Source of the DNA: Paenibacillus swuensis
Lineage (GTDB): Bacteria; Bacillota; Bacilli; Paenibacillales; DY6
Length of the DNA: 64,000 bases
Direction of reading: 5' to 3'
Assembly: GCF_001644605.1 (NCBI RefSeq)
Contig: NZ_CP011388.1
Span: 2,155,001 to 2,219,000 of the forward strand
Notes under the pieces: generated by a model
What the model saw: the letters and a program-made list of their open reading frames with translations, nothing else
Databases searched by the model: none
What the model was told of the DNA's origin: nothing
Position numbers and translations under genes: made by a program
Shown: one piece after another, positions 52,925-62,085 of the stretch
How the letters are laid out: every line of letters begins with the position of its first letter
Numbering within the stretch: position 1 is the first letter of the stretch

Positions 52925-53770
52925 ATGAAGAAGTGGTTTTTGGCGTTGATTTTGCTGTTGTCTGCGGGATATATATTGACTCAAGGGAAGTCATTTACAT
53001 TGGATGTTCCGAACGAGACAAACCCACTCCTTAAAGGGGAAAGTGTGTCGATCACATTGAACAAAAACCAGATTTTCCAAGGCGACTTGTTATTGGTCAA
53101 TAAACATTATCCTGTCCGGGAACAGGGCGTGAAGTCCGATGTGGTTACTTTGGCGCAGCATGAGGAGCTTGTTCGGGGTTATGGGTTGCTGGATCCGTCC
53201 ATACAGTCTTCCAAAAGCGTGATGGAACCTTTTCTCGCCATGATGGATGCCGCCGCGCAAGACGGGGTTAACCAATTTCTGATCAACAGCGGTTATCGGG
53301 ACGCCAAACGTCAGAATGAGCTCTATCTGGAAATGGGACAGGAGTACGCGTTGCCGGCGGGGTACAGCGAGCATAATCTGGGGTTGTCGCTGGATATCGG
53401 TTCCGCGCAAGAAGAGATGAGCCGGGCGCCGGAAGGACGATGGCTGCAGAAGCATGCGTGGTCCCACGGCTTTATATTGCGATACCCCAAGGACAAGTCA
53501 GCCGTTACGGGCATCCAGTATGAACCTTGGCATTTTCGCTATGTGGGCTTGCCGCATAGTGTGATCATGAAAGAGAAGAACCTAACTTTAGAGGAGTACC
53601 TGGAATATTTGAAGGAACATCCGACCCTTTCCGCGACCGTTGAGGGAGTGGAATATCAAATTCAATATTATCGGGTTTCGGGGAACATGACCATCCAAGT
53701 GCCTGCCCATCAACAGGTTGAGCTGTCCGGCAACAACTCGGATGGTGTGATTGTGACGGTACGTGTTTAA
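52925..53770 (+). CDS. D-Ala-D-Ala carboxypeptidase, M15 family (VanY-like)
   Basis: 281 residues. N-terminal signal anchor (WFLALILLLSAGYILTQG), so it acts outside the membrane. Zinc-site motifs SEHNLGLSLDIG (His and Asp) and EPWHFRYVG (second His), plus the family NSGYRDAKRQNELY. Removes the terminal D-Ala of peptidoglycan stems, lowering vancomycin targets. A C-terminal ~50-residue beta segment extends beyond the catalytic domain. Third gene of the VanRS-like operon or under its own promoter downstream of the direct repeat; no vanHAX-type ligase genes are in the window, so full glycopeptide resistance is not implied. Confidence 0.9.
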   Translation: MKKWFLALILLLSAGYILTQGKSFTLDVPNETNPLLKGESVSITLNKNQIFQGDLLLVNKHYPVREQGVKSDVVTLAQHEELVRGYGLLDPSIQSSKSVMEPFLAMMDAAAQDGVNQFLINSGYRDAKRQNELYLEMGQEYALPAGYSEHNLGLSLDIGSAQEEMSRAPEGRWLQKHAWSHGFILRYPKDKSAVTGIQYEPWHFRYVGLPHSVIMKEKNLTLEEYLEYLKEHPTLSATVEGVEYQIQYYRVSGNMTIQVPAHQQVELSGNNSDGVIVTVRV

Positions 53771-53775
53771 GTTTT

Positions 53776-55020
53776 CTAGATCAGTTCTTTCCTTTGTTTC
53801 AAATATCGGTACAAAATAAAGCTGCAAACCGCGCAAATCGCGGCGCATAAGCCGATGAAACCGTACCCAGCCTGAAGTCCGCGAAGCAACCCGATCTGGG
53901 TGTCGGCCCCGTACTGATTTTTCACAAGTTCAATAATACCGCCTATGAGGAAGTTGCCGACGACACTGCCTACGCCCATCAGCGTGACCGTAAAGGTGAT
54001 CGCGGTGTCGCTGCCGTTAGGATATCTTTGGGCAATGAACGCCATAACGGTGGGATAAATCATCGCAATGCCGATGCCTGCCGCGGCAAACAGAAAGGCC
54101 AGATTTTCCCCGCCGAGAATGGCGGCGAACGTGCAGACGGCCGAGAAACCCGAGAACACGATAAGCGACAGGTTGAATCCAATTCGATCCGTCAACGGCC
54201 CCAAGATGATTCGGGCAAGCGCAAAACACAAGAAAAAAGCCGAAAGCATGCCGGAAGCAGTGACGGTGTCCCAGGCGTACGCTTTTTCCAAGAAATTAAC
54301 CAGCCAACCCCCGACGGCCAACTCCGAAACCACGCCAAACGTCAGAATGAGCACCATGAACCATAAAGCCGGATCTTTCATCAGCGTTCTCAACGGAAGG
54401 CGGTCCTCTTGCGGGAGATCGTCACCCGGGAACGAACTACGCAGGGCTGACAGAATCGGAATGAGGGATAAGGAAAGCACCACCGCATACATACCGCGCC
54501 AGTCGAGCGTGTGACCGTAGACCGTTACCGACATGAGTCCTGTTGCCATCAAGGGCGCGACGGTAGAACTGAGTCCATAGAAGCCGTGGGACAAATTCAT
54601 CATCATTCCGGTATTTTTCACGAAAATGCGCGCTCCCAGAATGGCTAAGCCGATCTCAAGCATCCCGTTCCCGATATACATCAGGAAATAGGAGGAGGAA
54701 AATACGGGATAGCTGCGTGAGACGAAAATGAGGAATCCGGAAAGAATCATGATGCCAAAAGCGGATATGGTCACGAGTTTGATGCCCCACAACCGGGTGA
54801 GGAAAGCCGTAAATGAGCAGGCGATCAAATAACCGAGGGCATTGAGCGACAGCAAGGTGCCAAGCTGGGATTCGTCCAATCGATAATCGAACTGGATTCG
54901 AGGAATGGCCGGACCTTTAATATTTTCGGAAAAACCAAAGATGATGAAGCCTATAAATATGGTGGCCAACTGCATGGCGTAAATTTTGTTGAACTTAGGT
55001 TGTTTTAGTTGCTGATCCAC
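53776..55020 (-). CDS. MFS transporter, FucP/YfkF-like branch
   Basis: 414 residues, twelve helices (IYAMQLATIFIGFIIFGFSE, LGTLLSLNALGYLIACSFTA, YPTVMAFIAQRYPNGSDTAI). GTG start behind GGAGGATCACATC. The substrate is unknown; sugar or drug both fit. It lies downstream of the TetR gene on the same strand, 72 bases apart, and may share its transcript. Confidence 0.87.
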   Translation of the reverse strand: MDQQLKQPKFNKIYAMQLATIFIGFIIFGFSENIKGPAIPRIQFDYRLDESQLGTLLSLNALGYLIACSFTAFLTRLWGIKLVTISAFGIMILSGFLIFVSRSYPVFSSSYFLMYIGNGMLEIGLAILGARIFVKNTGMMMNLSHGFYGLSSTVAPLMATGLMSVTVYGHTLDWRGMYAVVLSLSLIPILSALRSSFPGDDLPQEDRLPLRTLMKDPALWFMVLILTFGVVSELAVGGWLVNFLEKAYAWDTVTASGMLSAFFLCFALARIILGPLTDRIGFNLSLIVFSGFSAVCTFAAILGGENLAFLFAAAGIGIAMIYPTVMAFIAQRYPNGSDTAITFTVTLMGVGSVVGNFLIGGIIELVKNQYGADTQIGLLRGLQAGYGFIGLCAAICAVCSFILYRYLKQRKELI

Positions 55021-55091
55021 GATGTGATCCTCCGTTCGGTGTCCATGATGAGGTGTTAAGATTTGACGCTGCCACGACGGTTTGGCCGGTT

Positions 55092-55670
55092 CTATGAACC
55101 TGGCATGTTGGAATGCAGTCGGAACAGGATGGAGAGTTGCTGAGCCAGATAGCTAGGCGTATAGGGCATATTCTCCCGTAGCCAGCAGACAATGGTTCCG
55201 ATAAAGGCGGAGGTTCCGTACCAGATGGCAATGTCGTCCGGGACTTTCTTAGCCGAGGATGAGGTTCGGTTCTTGATGACATCGCTCATCAGTTTCGTAA
55301 AGCGATCCGTAAAGACGGGAATCCGTTTGGAAGCGAGCAGCACTTTATAGAATGGGGAGTTCGCCGCAATGTGCTCAAGAATTTTAACGATGATCAGTCC
55401 ATAGGTTTCCCGCGCATCGGGTTGATGTGGAATACTCTCCATTATTTCCTGGATTTCGGTAATCATGTCATCCGCCATGCGCTCCAGTAAATCCTGAATA
55501 TCCCGATAATGCAGATAGAAGGTGACACGGTTAATCGTTGCCCGTTCCGCAATACGATGAACCGTAATTTTCTCAAGCTCAAGCTCTTGAAGCAAGCTGA
55601 TCAAGGCGTCTCGAATGAGACGGCGAGTACGCAACACCCGTGGATCCGTATGGGACGATGAATGGGACAT
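55092..55670 (-). CDS. TetR-family regulator
   Basis: 192 residues from the ATG behind AAGGAAGAATACC (longer frames lack a ribosome site). HTH LEKITVHRIAERATINRVTF at ~30-55, followed by a TetR_C-like helical domain. Divergent from the EmrB-type pump at 55893 and upstream of the MFS gene on its own strand; likely represses one or both through AACAC-N5-GTGTT at 55777. Confidence 0.87.
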   Translation of the reverse strand: MSHSSSHTDPRVLRTRRLIRDALISLLQELELEKITVHRIAERATINRVTFYLHYRDIQDLLERMADDMITEIQEIMESIPHQPDARETYGLIIVKILEHIAANSPFYKVLLASKRIPVFTDRFTKLMSDVIKNRTSSSAKKVPDDIAIWYGTSAFIGTIVCWLRENMPYTPSYLAQQLSILFRLHSNMPGS

Positions 55671-55776
55671 GGTATTCTTCCTTTCTTTATACCGATTATC
55701 AACATATGTGTGTAAAAATGTAGAGTATTCTGTATATAAACGACAGAAACCGAAGGTATGTAAACTAATATACATT

Positions 55777-55822
55777 AACACCAAATGTGTTGGTTGTGAA
55801 TTAGAACCCACCTCTATATAAT
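55777..55822 (+). promoter_or_regulatory. Promoter of the EmrB-like gene with TetR-type palindrome
   Basis: AACAC-CAAAT-GTGTT (55777-55791) is a palindrome just upstream of TTGTGA (55794-55799), 17-bp spacer, TATAAT (55817-55822). Further imperfect repeats (ACTTAACACTGAG and CTCTGTTTATTAAGT) follow to 55865, so the region probably has more than one operator. Confidence 0.65.
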
Positions 55823-55892
55823 ACTTAACACTGAGTATAATATACAACACTCTGTTTATTAAGTGCGGAGATATTTGAGGGGATTGAACAAC

Positions 55893-57380
55893 ATGAGTAC
55901 AGAAACTGCATTCGATAGCAGTTCGATAAAGAAAGGTCCATTATTATTTGTTATGATCCTGGGGGCGTTTATCGCGGTCCTCAATCAAACCATTATGAGC
56001 GTTGCCCTGCCTGAACTGATGATCGATTTCGATATCATGGCAACGACGGCTCAATGGTTAACAACCGGGTATCTGCTGGTCAACGGGGTTCTGATCCCCA
56101 TAACGGCGTACCTGATGCAACGCTTTACAACGCGCGAGCTCTTCCAGACTTCCATGGTGATTTTTCTTGCCGGCACCATCATTTCGGCGATTGCGCCCAC
56201 CTTCGACACCTTGCTTGCCGGACGACTGGTGCAGGCCGCCGGCGCCGGCATCATTATGCCCTTGCTGATGCAGGTCATTCTGACCGTATTCCCGCCTAAC
56301 AAGCGGGGAGCGGCGATGGGGATGGTCGGGTTCGCGATCATTTTCGCTCCTGCGATAGGACCTGCTCTTGCCGGTTACATCCTGGAGGAATACTCCTGGC
56401 GCACGTTGTTTTACGGTATGATTCCGATTGCCGCAATCGTAATCGGGGTCGGCTTTGTTATTCTCCGGAACGTAGCGGAACGGACTTATCCTAAAATTGA
56501 TGTTTGGAGCGTTGTGCTCTCCACGATCGGTTTCGGCGCGGTTCTATACGGTTTCAGCAGCGCGGGCAGCAAAGGGTGGTCCAGCGCGGAAGTGATTTTG
56601 ACCATTGTGGCGGGTCTCATTTCTTTAGGTTTGTTTACGTGGAGGCAATTGGCCTCTCAGAGCCCCCTGCTGGATTTGCGGGTGTTCCGCTACAATATGT
56701 TTTCACTGACGACAATCATTAATATCGCGGTGACGATGGTCATGTATGCGGATATGATGCTTCTTCCGTTGTATTTGCAAAATGCGCGGGGGTATACGGC
56801 CTTGGAATCCGGTTTGCTGATGCTTCCGGGAGCTCTGCTTATGGGGATCCTGATGCCTATAACCGGTAAACTGTTCGATCGCTATGGAGCGAAGTGGCTA
56901 TCCGTAATCGGTCTGGCGATAACGATCGTGACAACACTCGGCTTTGTCAATCTGACGGACTCAACCAGTTACACGTATCTGGTGTTGATGTCAACGGGAC
57001 GGCGGTTCGGTATGGCTATGTTCCTGATGCCGATTACAACCGCGGGTCTGAATCAACTGCCTGCCCGATTGAACGCGCACGGCACAGCGATTTCCAACAC
57101 GATTAAACAGGTGGCAGGCGCAATAGGCACCTCGTTACTGGTTACGGTAATGACAAGCCGAACGAAAACGCATATGCAGGACATGCTGGCGGGAGGGGTT
57201 TCGGAAGGGACCTCCGAAAAACAGATGATGATGGAAGCAATGATACAAGGGATCAACGATGCGTATCTGGTCATCGTAGGTATAGGTTTAATCGGCCTGG
57301 CGCTGTCGTTCTTTATCAAACGCGCGCATCAGGAAGAAGAGGAAGAACACGAACGATCCTTGGCTCCTTCCAGAGCCTAA
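55893..57380 (+). CDS. MFS drug exporter, DHA2 (EmrB/QacA) family
   Basis: 495 residues, fourteen helices. Motif D1-type start VLNQTIMSVALPELMIDF, motif A region YLMQRFTTRELFQTS, antiporter motif C in AIIFAPAIGPALAGYILEEY. Proton-driven multidrug exporter. ATG 55893 is set by GAGGGGATTGAACAAC. Controlled by the divergent TetR gene. Confidence 0.92.
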   Translation: MSTETAFDSSSIKKGPLLFVMILGAFIAVLNQTIMSVALPELMIDFDIMATTAQWLTTGYLLVNGVLIPITAYLMQRFTTRELFQTSMVIFLAGTIISAIAPTFDTLLAGRLVQAAGAGIIMPLLMQVILTVFPPNKRGAAMGMVGFAIIFAPAIGPALAGYILEEYSWRTLFYGMIPIAAIVIGVGFVILRNVAERTYPKIDVWSVVLSTIGFGAVLYGFSSAGSKGWSSAEVILTIVAGLISLGLFTWRQLASQSPLLDLRVFRYNMFSLTTIINIAVTMVMYADMMLLPLYLQNARGYTALESGLLMLPGALLMGILMPITGKLFDRYGAKWLSVIGLAITIVTTLGFVNLTDSTSYTYLVLMSTGRRFGMAMFLMPITTAGLNQLPARLNAHGTAISNTIKQVAGAIGTSLLVTVMTSRTKTHMQDMLAGGVSEGTSEKQMMMEAMIQGINDAYLVIVGIGLIGLALSFFIKRAHQEEEEEHERSLAPSRA

Positions 57381-57389
57381 CCATAAAGC

Positions 57390-57428
57390 AGGCTGTGCTG
57401 GAAGTAATTTTCCGGCACAGCCTTTTTT
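57390..57428. terminator. Terminator between EmrB-like and MarR genes
   Basis: AGGCTGTGCtGGAA pairs with TTCCgGCACAGCCT around a short loop, then TTTTTT. Confidence 0.8.
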
Positions 57429-57461
57429 CTGCATAGAATACGGGATTTCCGCTGATACGAG

Positions 57462-57887
57462 CTAACTGAACGTTCGATTAAATTTCTTCATCAATTCGCC
57501 GAAAGCTTCCAGGTCCTCCTCGGACCAGTTCTTAAGCAGCCGGGCAATGCGTTCCGTTCGGGACTGTTTCGTTTCCATCAGCTCTTTCATGCCCAATTCG
57601 GTAATACGAAGCTTGAATGAGCGGCGATCGGAGGGATCCGGAATGCGATCTACATAGCCCTTCTGTTCCAAGGCAGCGGCTTGCCGGCTTACGGTGGAGA
57701 TATCAAGCCGAAATTCCTCAGCCAGTGATTTCACGCCAGCCGCCTCATGGGAAACAATCTGTTGAAGCAGGAGGTAGGCGGAGCGGTCTAGATTCTCGAC
57801 AGGATTAGAGGATGTGATCGATGTAATACGACGGAGTAGCAGAGCTAATTCCAACTCAATCGTTTCAATGGAATGCTGTTGAGGCAT
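57462..57887 (-). CDS. MarR-family regulator
   Basis: 141 residues: winged HTH with HEAAGVKSLAEEFRLDISTV and VDRIPDPSDRRSFKLRITEL (wing), flanked by dimerisation helices. Divergent from the MFS gene at 58064; the palindromic TAGTTGTAT...ATACAACTA between them is the expected operator. Site TTGGAGGAAC before the ATG. Confidence 0.9.
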   Translation of the reverse strand: MPQQHSIETIELELALLLRRITSITSSNPVENLDRSAYLLLQQIVSHEAAGVKSLAEEFRLDISTVSRQAAALEQKGYVDRIPDPSDRRSFKLRITELGMKELMETKQSRTERIARLLKNWSEEDLEAFGELMKKFNRTFS

Positions 57888-57966
57888 AGGAAAGGTTCCT
57901 CCAACTTTTTCGGGTTCATATTAAGCGTAGCGTACCATATGTGACCGTTTAAATAAACTCCGCGGG

Positions 57967-58025
57967 TTGACATCATCCCATGTAGTTGTATAATACAAGT
58001 ATAGTTTAGTTTCATAATACAACTA
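57967..58025 (+). promoter_or_regulatory. Promoter and MarR-type operator of the MFS gene
   Basis: TTGACA (57967-57972), 16-bp spacer, TATAAT (57989-57994). TAGTTGTAT (57983-57991) overlaps the -10 and its exact inverted copy ATACAACTA lies at 58017-58025. A MarR protein bound here would block the promoter. Confidence 0.75.
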
Positions 58026-58063
58026 ACTGTGCGATAAATTCAAATATAGACAGGAGATTACTG

Positions 58064-59302
58064 ATGGCATCACAAACTATGGCAGCCGAATCGCCGAAAC
58101 TTATGAATGAGAAACAGGGAATATTCAGCCAACCGTTAGCCGTTTGGGCGGTTTTTTGCGCGTCTGTATTTACATTTATGGGAATGGGGCTTGTGAACCC
58201 GATCCTGCGGGAGCTTTCACATCAATTACATGCAACACCGAGCGAAGTCAGCTTACTGTTCACCAGCTATAACGCGGTCATGGCTGTGGCTATGTTGATT
58301 ACCGCGAGCGTTTCCTCCAGATTAGGGATCAAATTAACCCTATTAGCCGGTATGATTATTATAGCTGCAGTGTCCTTCTGCGGAGGTTTCGCGGATAATA
58401 TCTGGACGCTTGTCGGCTTACGCGCGGGATGGGGTCTCGGTAACGCTCTGTTCGTAGCGACTGCGCTTACCGCATTCGTGACTCTTTCTAACGGCGGAGC
58501 CGCGAAAGCCATCATCCTGTACGAAGCGGCGGCGGGCATCGGCATGTCTGTCGGACCCCTGCTAGGCGGAACGTTAGGCTCCATCGCCTGGCCCATTCCG
58601 TTCTTCACGGTTTCCGGCCTGATGGTCATCATCTGTATCGTACTTTCGACGACCATGCCTAAACCGGCGGTGTCCGTTGCCAAGAGGACTAAACCGAAAG
58701 CCTCCTTGCTGGACCCGTTCCGTGCGCTCAAACAACATCGGTCTCTTCTTGTTTTGGGTATAGTGGCCGCGTTATACAATATCGGTTTCTTCACGATTAT
58801 GGCTTACTCTCCCTTCGTCATGGGACTTAATCCGCAGCAAATGGGGTTTGTTTTCCTGGGTTGGGGTGTGCTGCTTGCAATCACATCTGTTTTTATGGCC
58901 CCTTTATTGCAAAAAAAATTCGGAACCATCAAAGCGATGTGCGTCATGCTGGCTCTGTTCGTTGTGGACCTTGCGGTCATGGGCGTATACGCGACAACGC
59001 CTGCGGTTGTGATCACAGCGGTTATTCTGGCAGGCGGAATATTAGGGAACATCAACACGATTATTACCACAGCGGTGATGAACGCCGCGCCGGTGGAGCG
59101 TTCCACGGCATCCGCGGCCTATAGCTTCCTGCGCTTCCTGGGCGCGGCCATCTCGCCGTATATGGCGGGAAAACTCGCGGAGCATTTCAACTCACATGTT
59201 CCTTTCTTGGTGGGTGCCGGATTCGTGCTGCTTTCGGTCCTGTTCATTTGGAGCAATTATAAGCATATCCGACATATTGATTACATCGATACGTCCCATT
59301 AA
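58064..59302 (+). CDS. MFS transporter under MarR control
   Basis: 412 residues, twelve helices (VWAVFCASVFTFMGMGLVNP, SLLFTSYNAVMAVAMLITAS, AGWGLGNALFVATALTAFVT). Drug efflux (DHA1-like) is likely from family and regulator. ATG behind AGGAGATTACTG. Confidence 0.9.
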   Translation: MASQTMAAESPKLMNEKQGIFSQPLAVWAVFCASVFTFMGMGLVNPILRELSHQLHATPSEVSLLFTSYNAVMAVAMLITASVSSRLGIKLTLLAGMIIIAAVSFCGGFADNIWTLVGLRAGWGLGNALFVATALTAFVTLSNGGAAKAIILYEAAAGIGMSVGPLLGGTLGSIAWPIPFFTVSGLMVIICIVLSTTMPKPAVSVAKRTKPKASLLDPFRALKQHRSLLVLGIVAALYNIGFFTIMAYSPFVMGLNPQQMGFVFLGWGVLLAITSVFMAPLLQKKFGTIKAMCVMLALFVVDLAVMGVYATTPAVVITAVILAGGILGNINTIITTAVMNAAPVERSTASAAYSFLRFLGAAISPYMAGKLAEHFNSHVPFLVGAGFVLLSVLFIWSNYKHIRHIDYIDTSH

Positions 59303-59432
59303 CTCGAAATCGGGATTCTCCTCACGGATAAATAAAACCGTTCACATATGTAAATTATACGATTACTATGAATATGTGTTATCCTTATGTATTGATGAAA
59401 ATCGAATATAAACGTATGAACTAGGAGATCCA

Positions 59433-60596
59433 ATGACATTTAACGACTTGAACATCGCACCCGCGATTCTGAAAGCTTTAACGAAAGAGAAATACTCCAA
59501 ACCGACACCGATTCAGGAACAATCGATTCCCGCGGTGCTTGCGGGACGGGATTTATTGGGTTGCGCGCAGACGGGCACAGGAAAGACAGCCGCATTCTCC
59601 CTGCCGATCATTCAATTGCTGACCCAGCAGGCGAATAAGCCCAATGGACCGCGCCGTGTTCGCTCGCTCATACTGACACCGACCCGGGAGTTGGCTATTC
59701 AGATTTATGATAACCTGCGGGCGTATGGTCAATTTACGGACCTGCGTTACACGGCCATCGTTGGCGGCGTGTCGCAAACGAAGCAAGAACAAGCCTTGAG
59801 ACAAGGTGTGGATATTGTGATTGCCACGCCGGGCCGACTGATTGATTTAATTAATCAGAAGCATATCGATCTGCAGCATATTCAGATTCTGGTGCTGGAT
59901 GAAGCGGACCGCATGCTGGATATGGGCTTTATCAACGATGTGAAGAAAATCATCGCCAAGATGCCTAAGAAGAGACAGACGCTGTTCTTCTCCGCCACCA
60001 TGCCGCCTGAAATCAATAAGTTGGTGAAATCGCTGCTTGTTGATCCGGTGAAAGTTCAGATCGCTCCGGTATCGTCCACGGTGGATCGGATTCAGCAATC
60101 GGTTTATATGGTGGATACCGTAAACAAGCTGAACTTGCTTCATTATTTACTGGAAGATAAGTCGATCGCATCGGCTCTGGTGTTTACGCGGACCAAGCAT
60201 GGCGCCGATCGTATTGTTCGGGCATTGAACAAGACGAAAGTAACCGCGCAGGCCATCCATGGGAACAAGTCGCAGAATGCCCGCCAGAGTGCGTTGAATT
60301 CCTTCAAGAACGGGACCACCCGCGTGTTGGTAGCTACCGATATCGCCGCCCGGGGCATTGACATTGATGAGCTGTCGCACGTAATCAACTACAACCTTCC
60401 GAACATTTCGGAAACGTATGTTCATCGCATCGGCCGTACCGGCCGCGCGGGGCATAGCGGCGTGGCGATCTCCATCTGCGAGCGGGACGAGTACCCGTTC
60501 CTGAAGGATATTGAGAAGTTGATCAAGAAGACGATTCCTGTCGTAACGGATCATCCGTATGCGGTAGGTTCCAAGACTTCAAGTTCCAAAAGGTAA
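59433..60596 (+). CDS. DEAD-box RNA helicase, RhlE-like
   Basis: 387 residues. All motifs present: Q motif YSKPTPIQEQSIP, I AQTGTGKT, Ia PTRELA, Ib TPGR, II DEAD, III SAT, IV LVFTRTK, V ATDIAARGID, VI HRIGRTGRAG. The C-terminus ends ~25 residues after motif VI region, with only a short basic tail, as in RhlE-type rather than CshA or DbpA. Unwinds RNA, often in ribosome assembly or cold growth. Weak palindrome CACATAT...ATATGTG (59343-59378) lies in its upstream region. Confidence 0.93.
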   Translation: MTFNDLNIAPAILKALTKEKYSKPTPIQEQSIPAVLAGRDLLGCAQTGTGKTAAFSLPIIQLLTQQANKPNGPRRVRSLILTPTRELAIQIYDNLRAYGQFTDLRYTAIVGGVSQTKQEQALRQGVDIVIATPGRLIDLINQKHIDLQHIQILVLDEADRMLDMGFINDVKKIIAKMPKKRQTLFFSATMPPEINKLVKSLLVDPVKVQIAPVSSTVDRIQQSVYMVDTVNKLNLLHYLLEDKSIASALVFTRTKHGADRIVRALNKTKVTAQAIHGNKSQNARQSALNSFKNGTTRVLVATDIAARGIDIDELSHVINYNLPNISETYVHRIGRTGRAGHSGVAISICERDEYPFLKDIEKLIKKTIPVVTDHPYAVGSKTSSSKR

Positions 60597-60879
60597 TATA
60601 ATCGAGAGGTTGAGCCCAAGTCATGAGGACGAAGGCGAAGCCTCTTTTTTGTGTGAGTTGTGTGAGTGCATAGCCAAACGATTAAGGGCAGCCCCTGATG
60701 AACAGGAGCGGCTCTTGATTGCGCACACATACGCTGAAATATCAACAGCCTCTTTTCAATTGTAACGAATCCCCACAACGTTATTCTGCCAAAACACGCC
60801 ACGTTTACCTCATTTCCACCCCATTAGCGTTATCACGATTCCTTAGAATTCTACCGAGCCGTATAGGGATCATTTAGTG
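60597..60879. other. Intergenic region with repeat units
   Basis: Begins with a weak terminator for the helicase gene (AGAGGTT...AAGCCTCTTTTTT, 60605-60648). The right half contains three related ~27-bp repeat units, described separately. No gene seen. Confidence 0.5.
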
Positions 60880-60900
60880 TTATGACGATTCGTTACATTG
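60757..60900. repeat. Three copies of an intergenic repeat unit
   Basis: Unit at 60824-60850 (TTAGCGTTATCACGATTC...) and unit at 60874-60900 (TTAGTGTTATGACGATTC...) are direct copies with a 50-bp period; 60757-60785 is a more diverged inverted copy (TGTAACGAATC...). The last unit runs into the end of the minus-strand gene and provides its final codons and stop. Confidence 0.65.
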
Positions 60901-61401
60901 CGCCTCCAAACCACAAAACACCCGCTGGGCGCTCTCATCAAGACTCTCCCGCTCATACTTCTCCCGATGATCCTCCTTCATACGCACATACTCCGAATCC
61001 GTCTTCGCCACCTGCCACTGAGCCTTAAAGATTGCGGCGGACTCAGCCTTCACCTTGTCGTTCTGGTATGGCAGAATGGTGCCGTCCTCGGCGTATTTGC
61101 GGCCACCCTTGTGGTTTGTGTACCGCCGCGCCCGGGTGTAGCCCATCTGCAGAAACTTGCGGGCCATGTCCATCCCGACGAAATCGCCTTTCTCCTTATA
61201 CTCCAGGAACATGCTGTAAATTTTCTCGGACGATTCGCGTGCGATTTCCGGCGTTTTGAACCGCCAATGGGGCAGAATTTCGCTCTTGTAAGGCTCCACC
61301 AGCAACACACCCTGCTCGCCGCGGCCGACCCGGTACAGCTCCGGATGCTCCCGCAAATTCAGATGGTCATAATCCAGGTCGTAATCAAAAGGTTTCAGCA
61401 T
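60880..61401 (-). CDS. DUF4385 family protein
   Basis: 173 residues, soluble. Recognised by FDYDLDYDHLNLREHPELYR, VGRGEQGVLLVEPYKSEILP, HWRFKTPEIARESSEKIYSM and KGDFVGMDMARKFLQMGYTR, a strongly conserved but uncharacterised family. The last six residues (QCNESS) are encoded by the repeat unit at 60874, so the C-terminus has probably been changed by repeat insertion. Confidence 0.85.
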   Translation of the reverse strand: MLKPFDYDLDYDHLNLREHPELYRVGRGEQGVLLVEPYKSEILPHWRFKTPEIARESSEKIYSMFLEYKEKGDFVGMDMARKFLQMGYTRARRYTNHKGGRKYAEDGTILPYQNDKVKAESAAIFKAQWQVAKTDSEYVRMKEDHREKYERESLDESAQRVFCGLEAQCNESS

Positions 61402-61609
61402 CCCGAAAAGCCTCCTAAGAGTGTATTCAATCTCTCGTGTAACGTCATATAGTAGCTATTACCCAAATGGGAGGACTAAGTCGGAGTTTGTCAAAAAGAT
61501 GTAACATAACTAGCCGTTAACGGATGGTAAATATAAACATTTAGTCATATAGTGACTGTAGTCGGATTTATGGAATAGGGTCATTTTCATTAGAAGGGTG
61601 CGATGAGGA

Positions 61610-62038
61610 ATGACAGCATTGTTTGTCATCACAGCTGCGGTGATCTTAATAGTGATCAGTTTAATCCATTTTTATTGGGCATTTGGCGGAGAATGGGGCG
61701 GACAAGCCGCAATCCCGCAGAAGGTTGAGGGCGGGGCTGTGTTCCGACCGAGAATGTGGGAAACGTTGGTGGTCGCGGTGGGCCTTATTGTCTTCGCGTT
61801 CATCCTGACGGTGCAAGGCGGGCTGTTAAATTTTATGGAAGGGAGTCCGCTGGTCCATTGGACCTGTCTAGTATGCGCCTTTATATTTTTGATCAGAGCG
61901 GTAGGGGATTTCAAATATCTCGGTTTCTTCAAAAAAGTTAAATCATCCGTTTTCGCTGGGTACGATACTTGGTTCTTCAGTCCTCTCTGTTTATACCTTG
62001 CGCTGTCTTTTCTGCTCGCGTGGAGATCTGCGGGTTAA
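61610..62038 (+). CDS. DUF3995 membrane protein
   Basis: 142 residues, four helices: ALFVITAAVILIVISLIHFY, WETLVVAVGLIVFAFILTVQ, WTCLVCAFIFLIRAVGDFKY, and a last one at the C-terminus. HFYWAFGGEWG after the first helix and RAVGDFKYLGFFKK are typical of DUF3995. Function unknown. Start ATG follows GATGAGGA. Confidence 0.82.
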   Translation: MTALFVITAAVILIVISLIHFYWAFGGEWGGQAAIPQKVEGGAVFRPRMWETLVVAVGLIVFAFILTVQGGLLNFMEGSPLVHWTCLVCAFIFLIRAVGDFKYLGFFKKVKSSVFAGYDTWFFSPLCLYLALSFLLAWRSAG

Positions 62039-62085
62039 CAAGAAAAACGCATGCCCTTAGAGGACACACGCTTCTCATAGTTAAG

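Noticed and set aside
51049-53770. Complete glycopeptide-resistance cluster
   Set aside because: Only regulator, kinase and VanY-like peptidase are present; no D-Ala-D-Lac ligase, dehydrogenase or VanX-like genes in the window.
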